Shown piece by piece: positions 24,864 to 32,382 of a DNA stretch of 64,000 nt. Both the position numbers and the translations under genes were made by a program. Under the pieces are notes generated by a model, which did not search any database, was not told the DNA's origin, and worked only from the letters and a program-made list of their open reading frames with translations. The DNA is from Firmicutes bacterium UBA5201 (GTDB taxonomy: Bacteria > Bacillota > Clostridia > Peptostreptococcales > Acidaminobacteraceae): assembly GCA_002412775.1 (NCBI GenBank), contig DHVT01000011.1:1-64000 (forward strand), given 5' to 3'. The stretch's first letter is position 1, and each line of letters starts with the position of its first letter.

Positions 24864-26063
24864 ATGAAAGACGATGTGAAAAAAATGGGATTCAACACCT
24901 TGGCAATTCACTCCGGTGAACCGGACAAACATGCTGAAAACGCTTTAAATCCACCGATTTTTCAGACGTCGACTTTTGTTTTCGACAGCATTGAACACGC
25001 TGGTCGAGTCATGAATTTCGAAAGTGACGATTACGTCTACACACGTGGCAACAATCCGACACTTCGCATTCTGGAGAACAAAGTCGCCGTTTTGGAAGGT
25101 GGCGTCGGTGCGGTCGCGTTCTCATCCGGGATGGCCGCGGTAAGTTCTGTCATACTGTCGCTCACAGAGCCCGGAGATATGGTGCTTTATCACAATGTGC
25201 TTTACGGATCCAGTTATTCATTTTTGAATCAGTTTCTAAAAAAATATAAAGTGAACGCACATAACTCCGATTTTACAGATTTGGAAGATTTGAGCCGGAA
25301 AGTGGAAGCTCTAAGACCGGCGGTGCTTTATTTTGAGACTCCGGCCAACCCCAATCTCGATATAATCGACATCGAGGAAGTCGTTGCCATCGCCAGACAG
25401 TTCGACGCCAAAGTGGTGATCGACAACACCTTTTGCTCACCATATCTTCAAAAGCCACTGGAATACGGTGCTGATGTGGTGCTTCACAGCGCCACAAAAT
25501 ATTTGGGTGGTCACGGCGATGTCGTCGCTGGGATTGCCGTGTCAAGAGACCAAAACTATGTGGACTCTCTCAAGTTTGAATACATGTGTGAACTTGGAGG
25601 CGTGCTGAGTCCGTTCAATGCATGGCTGATTCTGAGGGGGATCAAGACTCTGCCGCTCAGACTCGACCGTCACAGCGAAAGCGCACTCAAAGTCGCAAAA
25701 TATTTAGAGGCACACCCAAGAGTGAAACGCGTCATGTATCCTGGACTCGAATCGCATCCCGGGCATGAGATCGCAAAAAAACAGATGAAGGCGTTCGGCG
25801 GTATAGTGAGTTTTGAAATTGACGGGTCCCATGAAGATGCGATTCAAGTGATCAATTCGGTCAAGCTTGCGAAGATAGCGGTCAGTCTCGGAGACACAGA
25901 AACTCTGATTCAATTGCCCGCTGCAATGACTCACATTGGCTATTCGGATGAAGCGCTGGAAGCCATAGGTCTAAGCAGATCACTCATCAGAATTTCCGTC
26001 GGACTTGAGGACGCAACCGACATAATTTCAGATCTCGATGAAGCCCTTAATATTACAAAGTGA
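24864..26063 (+). CDS. Cys/Met-metabolism PLP enzyme (cystathionine/methionine gamma-lyase or sulfhydrylase type)
   Basis: 399 residues. PLP lysine is in HSATKYLGGHGDVVAG; N-terminal FNTLAIHSGE and TSTFVF are standard for the family, as is YTRGNNPT. Members include cystathionine gamma-synthase/lyase, methionine gamma-lyase and O-acetylhomoserine sulfhydrylase. These cannot be separated reliably by eye. The length is nearer lyases than the ~430-residue MetY. Its place at the end of the MTA operon suggests either reuse of methanethiol for methionine or release of it. ATG 24864 follows GAGGTAA, 4 bases after the aldolase stop. Confidence 0.85.
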   Translation: MKDDVKKMGFNTLAIHSGEPDKHAENALNPPIFQTSTFVFDSIEHAGRVMNFESDDYVYTRGNNPTLRILENKVAVLEGGVGAVAFSSGMAAVSSVILSLTEPGDMVLYHNVLYGSSYSFLNQFLKKYKVNAHNSDFTDLEDLSRKVEALRPAVLYFETPANPNLDIIDIEEVVAIARQFDAKVVIDNTFCSPYLQKPLEYGADVVLHSATKYLGGHGDVVAGIAVSRDQNYVDSLKFEYMCELGGVLSPFNAWLILRGIKTLPLRLDRHSESALKVAKYLEAHPRVKRVMYPGLESHPGHEIAKKQMKAFGGIVSFEIDGSHEDAIQVINSVKLAKIAVSLGDTETLIQLPAAMTHIGYSDEALEAIGLSRSLIRISVGLEDATDIISDLDEALNITK

Positions 26064-26082
26064 TTACAAACGAAAAAAACTA

Positions 26083-26111
26083 TTGCATAGATTATTTTAT
26101 TCGGCTAGAAT
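26083..26111 (+). promoter_or_regulatory. Promoter of the ABC-exporter leader transcript
   Basis: TTGCAT (26083-26088), 17-base spacer, TAGAAT (26106-26111). A good sigma-A type promoter; transcription should start near 26118. Confidence 0.65.
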
Positions 26112-26120
26112 GTTTATAGA

Positions 26121-26139
26121 TTAGAACATTGTGTTCTAA
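26121..26139. promoter_or_regulatory. Perfect palindromic operator at the transcription start
   Basis: TTAGAACATTGTGTTCTAA is perfectly symmetric about TTG and lies at about +4 to +22 of the predicted start. It is a likely repressor site. The half-site spacing is five bases (GAAC-N5-GTTC), so it is not the LexA box. No regulator gene is adjacent. Confidence 0.6.
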
Positions 26140-26179
26140 CGATGGTGAAATACAAATTCTAAAGAAGGAGGTTATAAAC

Positions 26180-26305
26180 ATGATGACTTTAACTAAGACT
26201 TACGCATTAAAATTTAATTCCGCATTAATCGGCAACGGCACTACAAGTGCGTCCAAATTTAGAAACAATCAATTGAATATGTTTATGACCTGCGGTCGAT
26301 TATAG
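26180..26305 (+). CDS. 41-residue leader peptide of the ABC exporter operon
   Basis: ATG 26180 lies eight bases after a perfect AAGGAGG. The peptide begins MMTLTKTYALKFNS and ends MFMTCGRL. It has no membrane segment and no homology I recognise. It sits between a promoter and two terminators that precede a multidrug-type ABC transporter, the arrangement of ribosome-mediated attenuation leaders such as B. subtilis bmrB. The codons ACC-TGC-GGT (26288-26296) can pair with the 5' arm of the first terminator, so translation to the end of this frame would favour termination and stalling earlier would favour read-through. Confidence 0.7.
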   Translation: MMTLTKTYALKFNSALIGNGTTSASKFRNNQLNMFMTCGRL

Positions 26306-26353
26306 GATTTTGGATAAAAGTAACATTTGATCTAAAAAAAATCATAGTTGATG

Positions 26354-26387
26354 AACCACAGGCATAATTCGTCTGTGGTTTTATTTT
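26354..26387 (+). terminator. Attenuator terminator T1
   Basis: AACCACAG (26354-26361), loop GCATAATTCGT, CTGTGGTT (26373-26380), then TTATTTT. It is 48 bases after the leader stop. Its 5' arm can alternatively pair with 26289-26296 inside the leader frame (7 of 8 bases). Confidence 0.75.
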
Positions 26388-26468
26388 GCGCAAAATTTCT
26401 TTGAATTTTTAGTGCAATTCAGCTTTGAAATAAAGTTGTCCAACGGTTAGGCTTAAACCTGTCCGTTC

Positions 26469-26494
26469 AAAAACCACGCTTGCGTGGTTTTTTT
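26469..26494 (+). terminator. Attenuator terminator T2
   Basis: AACCACGC (26472-26479), TT, GCGTGGTT (26482-26489), then TTTTT. It is 34 bases before the exporter start. The free 3' arm of T1 (GTGGTTTT, 26375-26382) is exactly complementary to AAAACCAC (26470-26477), so opening T1 could also open T2. Another hairpin, AACGG-TT-AGG.../CCT-GT-CCGTT, lies just upstream of T2. Confidence 0.8.
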
Positions 26495-26528
26495 ATGTTT
26501 AAACGAAAGAGAATTAGGGGGTAGTAAA

Positions 26529-28271
26529 ATGAAAAACGTAATCAAGTACATGAAAGGATATAAGGGCATATTCTTGCTCGCTATCATTTCAATCGTAGTC
26601 GCAACAACAATGCAGCTCGCCACGCCCATACTGATAAAATACGCCATTGACTCCATCATAGGGAGTGAGTCACCCGGGAATATGCAATTCCTGATGGATG
26701 CCTTCGGTAGAAATCTGATGAGCGTCGTATGGATTGTCATTGCAATCAATTTGATCAGAGGCATATTTTTGTTCCTAAAGGGTTATTTGTCGAATTATGC
26801 GGCAGAGAACATCGCTCAGAACATGAGAGAAAAACTTTACAGACAAATTCAGTACATGACTTATGAGTACCACACCAAAAAAGAAACCGGTGACATGATT
26901 CAACGCTGCACTTCGGATGTTGAGACCGTCAGACGTTTTCTCGGGGTTCAGATCGTCGACCTTGCGAGAATCATATTCATGATTTTTCTCTCCGTCATCA
27001 TCATGATGAACCTCAATCTTAAACTCACAGTTTATGCAATAGCACTTATTCCGGTCTTATTCCTATTCTCGTACATATTTTTCACAAAAGTGCAAAAGAA
27101 TTTCAAGAAGTCGGACGAAGCGGAAGGTGCCTTGACAACTGTCCTGCAAGAGAATCTTTCAGGTGTGCGTGTCGTAAGGGCATTCGGCAGAGAAAAGTTT
27201 GAAATCGACAAGTTTCAAAAGGTCAACCAGGATTACAAAGAAAAGACTTATAGATTGATCGAGATTCTGGCCATGTTCTGGTCCTCATCGGATCTGCTCA
27301 CGCTGATCCAAAGCGGAATCGTGCTGGTCGTCGGTTCAAGAATGGTCATCACAGGTGAAATCACAATCGGTACATTGGTGGCATTCATCACGTATGAATC
27401 CATGTTGCTTTGGCCGGTGAAACAGTCTGGAAGATTGCTCAGCGAACTCGGAAAGACCACAGTAGCCGTGAAACGTGTTGAGGAGATTCTCACTGAGGAG
27501 ATAGAGTCGGATCATCCAAATGAGACAGAACCGGAAATCGGAGGCCATATCGTTTTCGATCGAGTGAATTTCTCATATCCGGACGGAAAAATCGCCCTGA
27601 AGAACATCAGTTTTGAAATTGAAAAGGGAAAGACTCTCGGCATACTCGGTTCGACCGGCTCCGGAAAATCAACAATGGTCCATTTGTTGCAAAGACTTTA
27701 TGATTATGAAGGCAGCATAAGAATAGATGGACATGAACTGAAAGACATCAGAAAACAATGGATTCGTCAAAAGATCGGTCTCGTTTTACAGGAACCGTAT
27801 CTATATGCGAAAACAGTCAAACAAAACATCGGCATTGTCAAAAACAACTTTTCGGATCAAGACATAGAGGAAGCGGCAAGAATCGCGTCCATACATGACA
27901 ACATCCTGGAATTCAAAGAGGGTTATGAGACAGTGATCGGTGAGAAAGGCGTATCGCTTTCGGGAGGCCAGAAGCAAAGAGTCGCCATTTCGAGAACGAT
28001 CATCGATCAAGACAAACGCATTCTGATATTCGACGACTCGCTTAGTGCGGTGGACACGGAGACGGACATGAAAATCCGTAGAGAACTGACCAAACGCAAC
28101 AAGGATGTGACCACCTTGATCATTAGCCATAGAATATCAACACTCTCTGAAGCGGATTATATTATCGTACTCAACGAAGGAGAAATCGTACAATTCGGTA
28201 CACACGCCGAACTCATAGAAAATGAAGGACTATACAAACGCATCTGGGATCTGCAGAAGATGGCTGTCTAG
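26529..28271 (+). CDS. Heterodimeric multidrug ABC exporter, subunit with degenerate Walker B
   Basis: 580 residues: six-helix exporter domain (about 1-320) and nucleotide-binding domain. Walker A GSTGSGKST (about 373-381) and signature LSGGQKQR (about 476) are intact. After Walker B (ILIFDDSLSAVD, about 498) the catalytic Glu is replaced by Asp, as in the BmrC/TM287-type half of asymmetric exporters. It pairs with the next gene. ATG 26529 follows TTAGGGGG; the earlier in-frame GTG/ATG codons fall in terminator T2. Likely exports drugs, peptides or lipids; the attenuated leader suggests induction by a translation-affecting compound (inference). Confidence 0.9.
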   Translation: MKNVIKYMKGYKGIFLLAIISIVVATTMQLATPILIKYAIDSIIGSESPGNMQFLMDAFGRNLMSVVWIVIAINLIRGIFLFLKGYLSNYAAENIAQNMREKLYRQIQYMTYEYHTKKETGDMIQRCTSDVETVRRFLGVQIVDLARIIFMIFLSVIIMMNLNLKLTVYAIALIPVLFLFSYIFFTKVQKNFKKSDEAEGALTTVLQENLSGVRVVRAFGREKFEIDKFQKVNQDYKEKTYRLIEILAMFWSSSDLLTLIQSGIVLVVGSRMVITGEITIGTLVAFITYESMLLWPVKQSGRLLSELGKTTVAVKRVEEILTEEIESDHPNETEPEIGGHIVFDRVNFSYPDGKIALKNISFEIEKGKTLGILGSTGSGKSTMVHLLQRLYDYEGSIRIDGHELKDIRKQWIRQKIGLVLQEPYLYAKTVKQNIGIVKNNFSDQDIEEAARIASIHDNILEFKEGYETVIGEKGVSLSGGQKQRVAISRTIIDQDKRILIFDDSLSAVDTETDMKIRRELTKRNKDVTTLIISHRISTLSEADYIIVLNEGEIVQFGTHAELIENEGLYKRIWDLQKMAV

Positions 28272-28288
28272 GACAGGGGGAATTAAAC

Positions 28289-30139
28289 GTGGAAAATCAA
28301 AACAAAGAAATGAAACTCAAATATGATAAAAACATCTGGAAAGAAATGTTCACTTACTTCAAGCCTTTCAAAAAGGACTTTATGGTTCTCTGTGCGTTCA
28401 TGATATCGCTCGCGCTCATCGACATCTCGTTTCCACTGCTGACGCAACACGCGATCGACACCTATGTCATACCTATGGATATCGAAGGGCTCAGCAAGGT
28501 GGGAATGATATACTTGGCACTTGCAATAGCACTATCATTGATCGTCTTCCTGTTCATTCGTATTGCAGGAAAAATCGAAATGAACCTGCTGTACAAAATG
28601 AGACAAGACAGTTTTGAAAAGTTGCAAAAGCTGTCCTTCAGCTATTATGACAAAAATGCCATAGGCTGGATGATCGCAAGAACCACATCAGATGCGCAAA
28701 AAATCTCAGAGACGCTTGCTTGGGGTTTGGTGGATCTCGTGTGGGGAGTATCCATGATGTTCGGAATTTCCGTTGTGATGCTCATCGTCAACTGGCGATT
28801 GGCACTGGTCACACTGGTCACGGTTCCGCTCCTTGCGGTGATCAGCGTCATGTTCGAGAAAAAGATGTTGGTGGCTTATAGAAACGTGCGTAAAATCAAC
28901 TCGAAAATCACTGGACTGTTCAACGATGGCATCGTAGGTGCCAAGACGACCAAGACTCTGGTGAGGGAGGAACTGAACCAGGAGGAATTCGGTGAAGTGA
29001 CCAAAGACATGAAACGCACATCCGTGAGAGCGGCATCGTTCTCGGCCGGATATCTGCCGGTAGCACTGTTCATATCGGCAATTGGAACGGTACTTACCCT
29101 GTATTTCGGAAGTATCTTCATTGTGAGGGATGTCATCACCTATGGTACTTTGGTCCTTTTCATCACCTACGCAAGACAGTTTTTCGATCCGGTCCTGGAA
29201 CTGGCGAGAATCTACACTGAAATGATCAGCGCACAAGCTGCCGCAGAGCGCGTGATGTCACTCATCAACGAGAAAGAGGAAATCGTCGAATCGGATCAGG
29301 TCCTTAACAAATACGGTAACCATTACGAACAAAAAACCGAAAACTGGGAACCGGTTGAAGGCAACGTGGAATTCAAAAACGTGGATTTCTACTACAAAGA
29401 AGGGGAATACATCCTCAAAGACTTCAATTTGAATGTCAAAAAAGGACAGACCATCGCTCTTGTCGGTGAGACAGGATCGGGAAAAAGCACAATCGTCAAT
29501 CTCGCCTGCAGGTTCTACGAACCCACTGAAGGTCAGATTCTTGTGGATGGCATCGATTATCGGGAACGTTCACAAAACTGGTTGCATGCGAACATCGGTT
29601 ATGTGCTCCAATCGCCACATCTTTTCAGTGGCACAATCGTCGATAATATCCGTTACGGAAAACTGGATGCGACAGATGAGGAAATCATCGAAGCCGCCAA
29701 AACCGTCAACGCACATGATTTTATATCCAAACTGGAAAAAGGCTACGACACAGAAGTCGGAGAAGGTGGCGGTCTTCTATCCACTGGTGAGAAACAACTG
29801 ATTTCCTTCGCACGTGCCATTATTGCGAAGCCTAGATTGTTCTTCCTGGATGAGGCGACATCTTCCATCGACACGGAAACAGAAGCGAAAATCCAATATG
29901 CGATCGACAGGGTGCTTGAAAACAGGACGAGCTTTATCATAGCCCACAGACTTTCCACCATCCGTAATGCGGACCGCATACTGGTCATCAAAAAAGGAAT
30001 CGTCATCGAAAACGGCGACCACCACGAACTCATGGCACTCAAAGGCCATTACTATGAACTTTACACGAATCAATTCGTTGAAGAAGGTGAGCGGGAAATT
30101 CTCAATCACCAAGAGAAAAGCGTACTCAAAAGTGCGTAG
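28289..30139 (+). CDS. Heterodimeric multidrug ABC exporter, subunit with degenerate signature motif
   Basis: 616 residues: six-helix domain (about 25-335) and nucleotide-binding domain. Walker A GETGSGKST (about 392-400) and Walker B FFLDEATSSID with the catalytic Glu (about 520) are intact. The signature is degenerate, LLSTGEKQL (about 495) in place of LSGGQ. Combined with its partner this gives one competent site (its Walker motifs with LSGGQ of the partner) and one dead site, the BmrCD/LmrCD pattern. The C-terminus has an extra ~20 charged residues. GTG 28289 follows AGGGGGAA, 17 bases after the partner. Confidence 0.9.
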   Translation: MENQNKEMKLKYDKNIWKEMFTYFKPFKKDFMVLCAFMISLALIDISFPLLTQHAIDTYVIPMDIEGLSKVGMIYLALAIALSLIVFLFIRIAGKIEMNLLYKMRQDSFEKLQKLSFSYYDKNAIGWMIARTTSDAQKISETLAWGLVDLVWGVSMMFGISVVMLIVNWRLALVTLVTVPLLAVISVMFEKKMLVAYRNVRKINSKITGLFNDGIVGAKTTKTLVREELNQEEFGEVTKDMKRTSVRAASFSAGYLPVALFISAIGTVLTLYFGSIFIVRDVITYGTLVLFITYARQFFDPVLELARIYTEMISAQAAAERVMSLINEKEEIVESDQVLNKYGNHYEQKTENWEPVEGNVEFKNVDFYYKEGEYILKDFNLNVKKGQTIALVGETGSGKSTIVNLACRFYEPTEGQILVDGIDYRERSQNWLHANIGYVLQSPHLFSGTIVDNIRYGKLDATDEEIIEAAKTVNAHDFISKLEKGYDTEVGEGGGLLSTGEKQLISFARAIIAKPRLFFLDEATSSIDTETEAKIQYAIDRVLENRTSFIIAHRLSTIRNADRILVIKKGIVIENGDHHELMALKGHYYELYTNQFVEEGEREILNHQEKSVLKSA

Positions 30140-30153
30140 AAAGGAAGTACATT

Positions 30154-30279
30154 ATGATGCAAGATTTGCAATTGATGATGGCAGGATACAATAAGCCCAC
30201 ATACAAACAAAAGAAACACAATTTGGAATATGAGCTGTATTTGAAATCAGAAAACATAGTCAGATTAACAAAGGGTTAG
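30154..30279 (+). CDS. Small basic protein after the ABC exporter
   Basis: 41 codons from ATG 30154, seven bases after AAAGGAAG, starting 14 bases after the exporter stop. The sequence begins MMQDLQLMMAGYNKPTYKQK, is soluble and rich in Lys and Tyr. I recognise no family. The well-placed ribosome site and operon position argue that it is translated. It could be an accessory subunit or simply a small unknown protein. It has the same length as the leader peptide (41) but no similarity to it. Confidence 0.5.
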   Translation: MMQDLQLMMAGYNKPTYKQKKHNLEYELYLKSENIVRLTKG

Positions 30280-30365
30280 AATGACGTTAGAATCCTCTAG
30301 AACGCTTGCGGATAGACAAAATTTAGGTTAATATTATCACAAGAGATTATAAAGGAGGAAACGTT

Positions 30366-30632
30366 ATGGCCACCAAGAAATTATGTAAAATGAAAAGTGA
30401 AGAAAAAGTTTCAGGAGTCTGTGCGGGACTTGCGCATTATTTTAGCATAGATGTGACAATCGTACGACTCGTCTGGGTTTTGGCAATCATTTTCGGAGTG
30501 GGATCACCAGTTTTGATCTACATCGTTTTGGCGATCGTATTGCCGACGTGTGACCCGAATGAAGTCAAATTCACCGACATCGATGAAGAAGAAGTTGATG
30601 AATACGATGATGCGGACCGGTATGAAAGATAA
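30366..30632 (+). CDS. PspC-domain small membrane protein
   Basis: 88 residues. The PspC signature is KKLCKMKSEEKVSGVCAGLA followed by HYFSIDVTIVRLVW, with one long membrane segment (about 35-60) and an acidic tail (DEEEVDEYDD). PspC-domain proteins take part in envelope-stress sensing. No pspA or liaRS gene is near. ATG 30366 follows AAAGGAGG. It ends in its own terminator, so it seems monocistronic. Confidence 0.88.
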   Translation: MATKKLCKMKSEEKVSGVCAGLAHYFSIDVTIVRLVWVLAIIFGVGSPVLIYIVLAIVLPTCDPNEVKFTDIDEEEVDEYDDADRYER

Positions 30633-30648
30633 AACCTGAGCAAGATAG

Positions 30649-30688
30649 ACGCACCCATAGTCCAACAGGATTAGGGGTGCGTTTTTTT
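30649..30688 (+). terminator. Intrinsic terminator after pspC-like gene
   Basis: ACGCACCC (30649-30656), 18-base loop, GGGTGCGT (30675-30682), then TTTTTT. A TATAAT box (30700-30705) for ruvA follows at once. Confidence 0.85.
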
Positions 30689-30728
30689 GTCAAATAGGTT
30701 ATAATAGAAGAAAAATACGGAGCGTAGG

Positions 30729-31322
30729 ATGTTTGATTATATAAAAGGCACACTGAACCATGTGGAATCCGATTTCATAGTGGTTGAGAATCAAGGAATA
30801 GGATATAAGATTGCGACGTCCACACCATCCATTTCGGATTTCAGCAGTCCCGGTGAGGCCGTTGTGGTTTACACTGAAATGATCGTAAGAGAAGATCTGA
30901 TCGCTCTCGTCGGGTTTTCCACCAGGGATGAGCTTCATATGTTCCAGCTTCTCACTTCTGTGAGTGGCGTGGGCACTAAAGTCGCCATAGGTATTTTATC
31001 TTCCATACCTTTCAGCCAGTTGGCATTCATCATAGGTACCGGGGATATCAAGGCATTGACTTCAGCCCATGGCGTAGGTAAAAAAACGGCGGAGAGAATT
31101 GTACTGGAACTCAAGGACAAAGTCGCAAAGTTCGGACATGTAGGTCTGGATTCCATTGAGACACCGACTTTTGGCGGGGATCAAGGAGATGCCCTAGCGG
31201 CACTCGTGACACTTGGATACACGAAAAGCGAGGCGCAGGGCGTGATCAAGAGCATGGATCTCGCAGGCATGTCTGTGGAAGACATCATTAAATCAGCACT
31301 CAGAAAATTAATGACACAATAA
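30729..31322 (+). CDS. ruvA: Holliday junction helicase subunit RuvA
   Basis: 197 residues: OB-fold N-terminal domain (MFDYIKGTL...), two helix-hairpin-helix motifs (LTSVSGVGTKVAIGIL and LTSAHGVGKKTAERIVLEL) and a C-terminal RuvB-binding domain. It holds the four-way junction for RuvB. No ruvC is next to it, the usual Firmicutes arrangement. ATG 30729 follows GGAGCGTAGG. I see no LexA box upstream of it. ruvB follows after 13 bases. Confidence 0.95.
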   Translation: MFDYIKGTLNHVESDFIVVENQGIGYKIATSTPSISDFSSPGEAVVVYTEMIVREDLIALVGFSTRDELHMFQLLTSVSGVGTKVAIGILSSIPFSQLAFIIGTGDIKALTSAHGVGKKTAERIVLELKDKVAKFGHVGLDSIETPTFGGDQGDALAALVTLGYTKSEAQGVIKSMDLAGMSVEDIIKSALRKLMTQ

Positions 31323-31335
31323 AGATGGAGGTCAC

Positions 31336-32382
31336 ATGGAACGTTTTGTCACTCCCAAGCACATAGAAGAAGATCATATACAAGAAAAGTCCATAAGGCC
31401 TAAACACATAGATGAATACATCGGTCAGACCAAAACGAAGGAAAAACTCGGAATCTTCATGAAAGCCGCAAAACTACGTGGCGAGTCTCTCGACCATGTT
31501 CTTTTGTACGGACCACCAGGACTTGGCAAGACCACGCTATCGGCGATCATAGCCAACGAAATGAACGTCGGGATCAAGATTACGTCAGGTCCAGCCATAG
31601 AGAGGCCTGGAGACTTGGCCGCCATATTGACAGGGCTTAAGGACGGAGACGTCTTATTCATAGATGAGATCCACAGACTCAGCAGGCACGTGGAAGAAGT
31701 GCTGTATCCCGCCATGGAAGATTATGCGATTGACATTGTGATCGGCAAAGGTCCTGGGGCGAGATCGGTAAGACTTGATCTTCCCCGTTTCACACTGGTT
31801 GGTGCGACCACAAGGGCGGGTCAGTTGACCGCACCCCTCAGGGACAGGTTTGGAGTCATTTGCAAACTGGATCTTTACGGTGTGGATGAACTCGCTGAAA
31901 TCATCAGAAGATCTGCAGACGTCCTGAACATCCCCATTGATGAGGATGCGACGATGGAAATGGCCACCAGAAGCAGAGGCACACCTAGAATAGTCAACAG
32001 ACTCCTTAAAAGGGTCAGGGATTATGCACAGGTCAGAGGCTCGGGCATAGTCACAAGGGAAATCGCAAAAAAAGCGCTGGATATGCTTGAAATCGATCCA
32101 ATAGGACTTGATGCGGTAGATCGAAAAATCCTGGAATGCATCATCGAGTTTTTCGATGGTGGTCCCGTAGGCATCGACACGCTCGCGGCGACAACTGGAG
32201 AAGAGAACACTACTATAGAAGATGTCTATGAACCTTACCTGATGCAGATCGGTTTCATCCACCGAACCCCTCGTGGCCGTGTGGTCACCAACAAAGGGCG
32301 TATGCATCTCGGATATGAGGCTGTGACTACAGGTGAGCAATTGGTATTTGTTGTCGGTGACGATCTTCAGGAGGTATTATGA
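31336..32382 (+). CDS. ruvB: Holliday junction branch-migration motor RuvB
   Basis: 348-residue AAA+ ATPase. Walker A is GPPGLGKTTL, Walker B is LFIDEIHRL, sensor 1 is GATTRAG, and the winged-helix C-terminus ends with PRGRVVTNKG. Full length for the family. It drives branch migration with RuvA. The stop overlaps the spoIID-like start (ATGAG), so the three genes are likely one unit. Confidence 0.96.
   Translation: MERFVTPKHIEEDHIQEKSIRPKHIDEYIGQTKTKEKLGIFMKAAKLRGESLDHVLLYGPPGLGKTTLSAIIANEMNVGIKITSGPAIERPGDLAAILTGLKDGDVLFIDEIHRLSRHVEEVLYPAMEDYAIDIVIGKGPGARSVRLDLPRFTLVGATTRAGQLTAPLRDRFGVICKLDLYGVDELAEIIRRSADVLNIPIDEDATMEMATRSRGTPRIVNRLLKRVRDYAQVRGSGIVTREIAKKALDMLEIDPIGLDAVDRKILECIIEFFDGGPVGIDTLAATTGEENTTIEDVYEPYLMQIGFIHRTPRGRVVTNKGRMHLGYEAVTTGEQLVFVVGDDLQEVL

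Noticed and set aside
26123..26137. LexA box at the exporter promoter (GAAC...GTTC)
   Set aside because: The half-sites are five bases apart rather than four, so it does not fit the Gram-positive SOS box; kept as an unassigned operator.
26453..26528. Earlier exporter start at 26484
   Set aside because: It lies within terminator T2; ATG 26529 has the proper Shine-Dalgarno.
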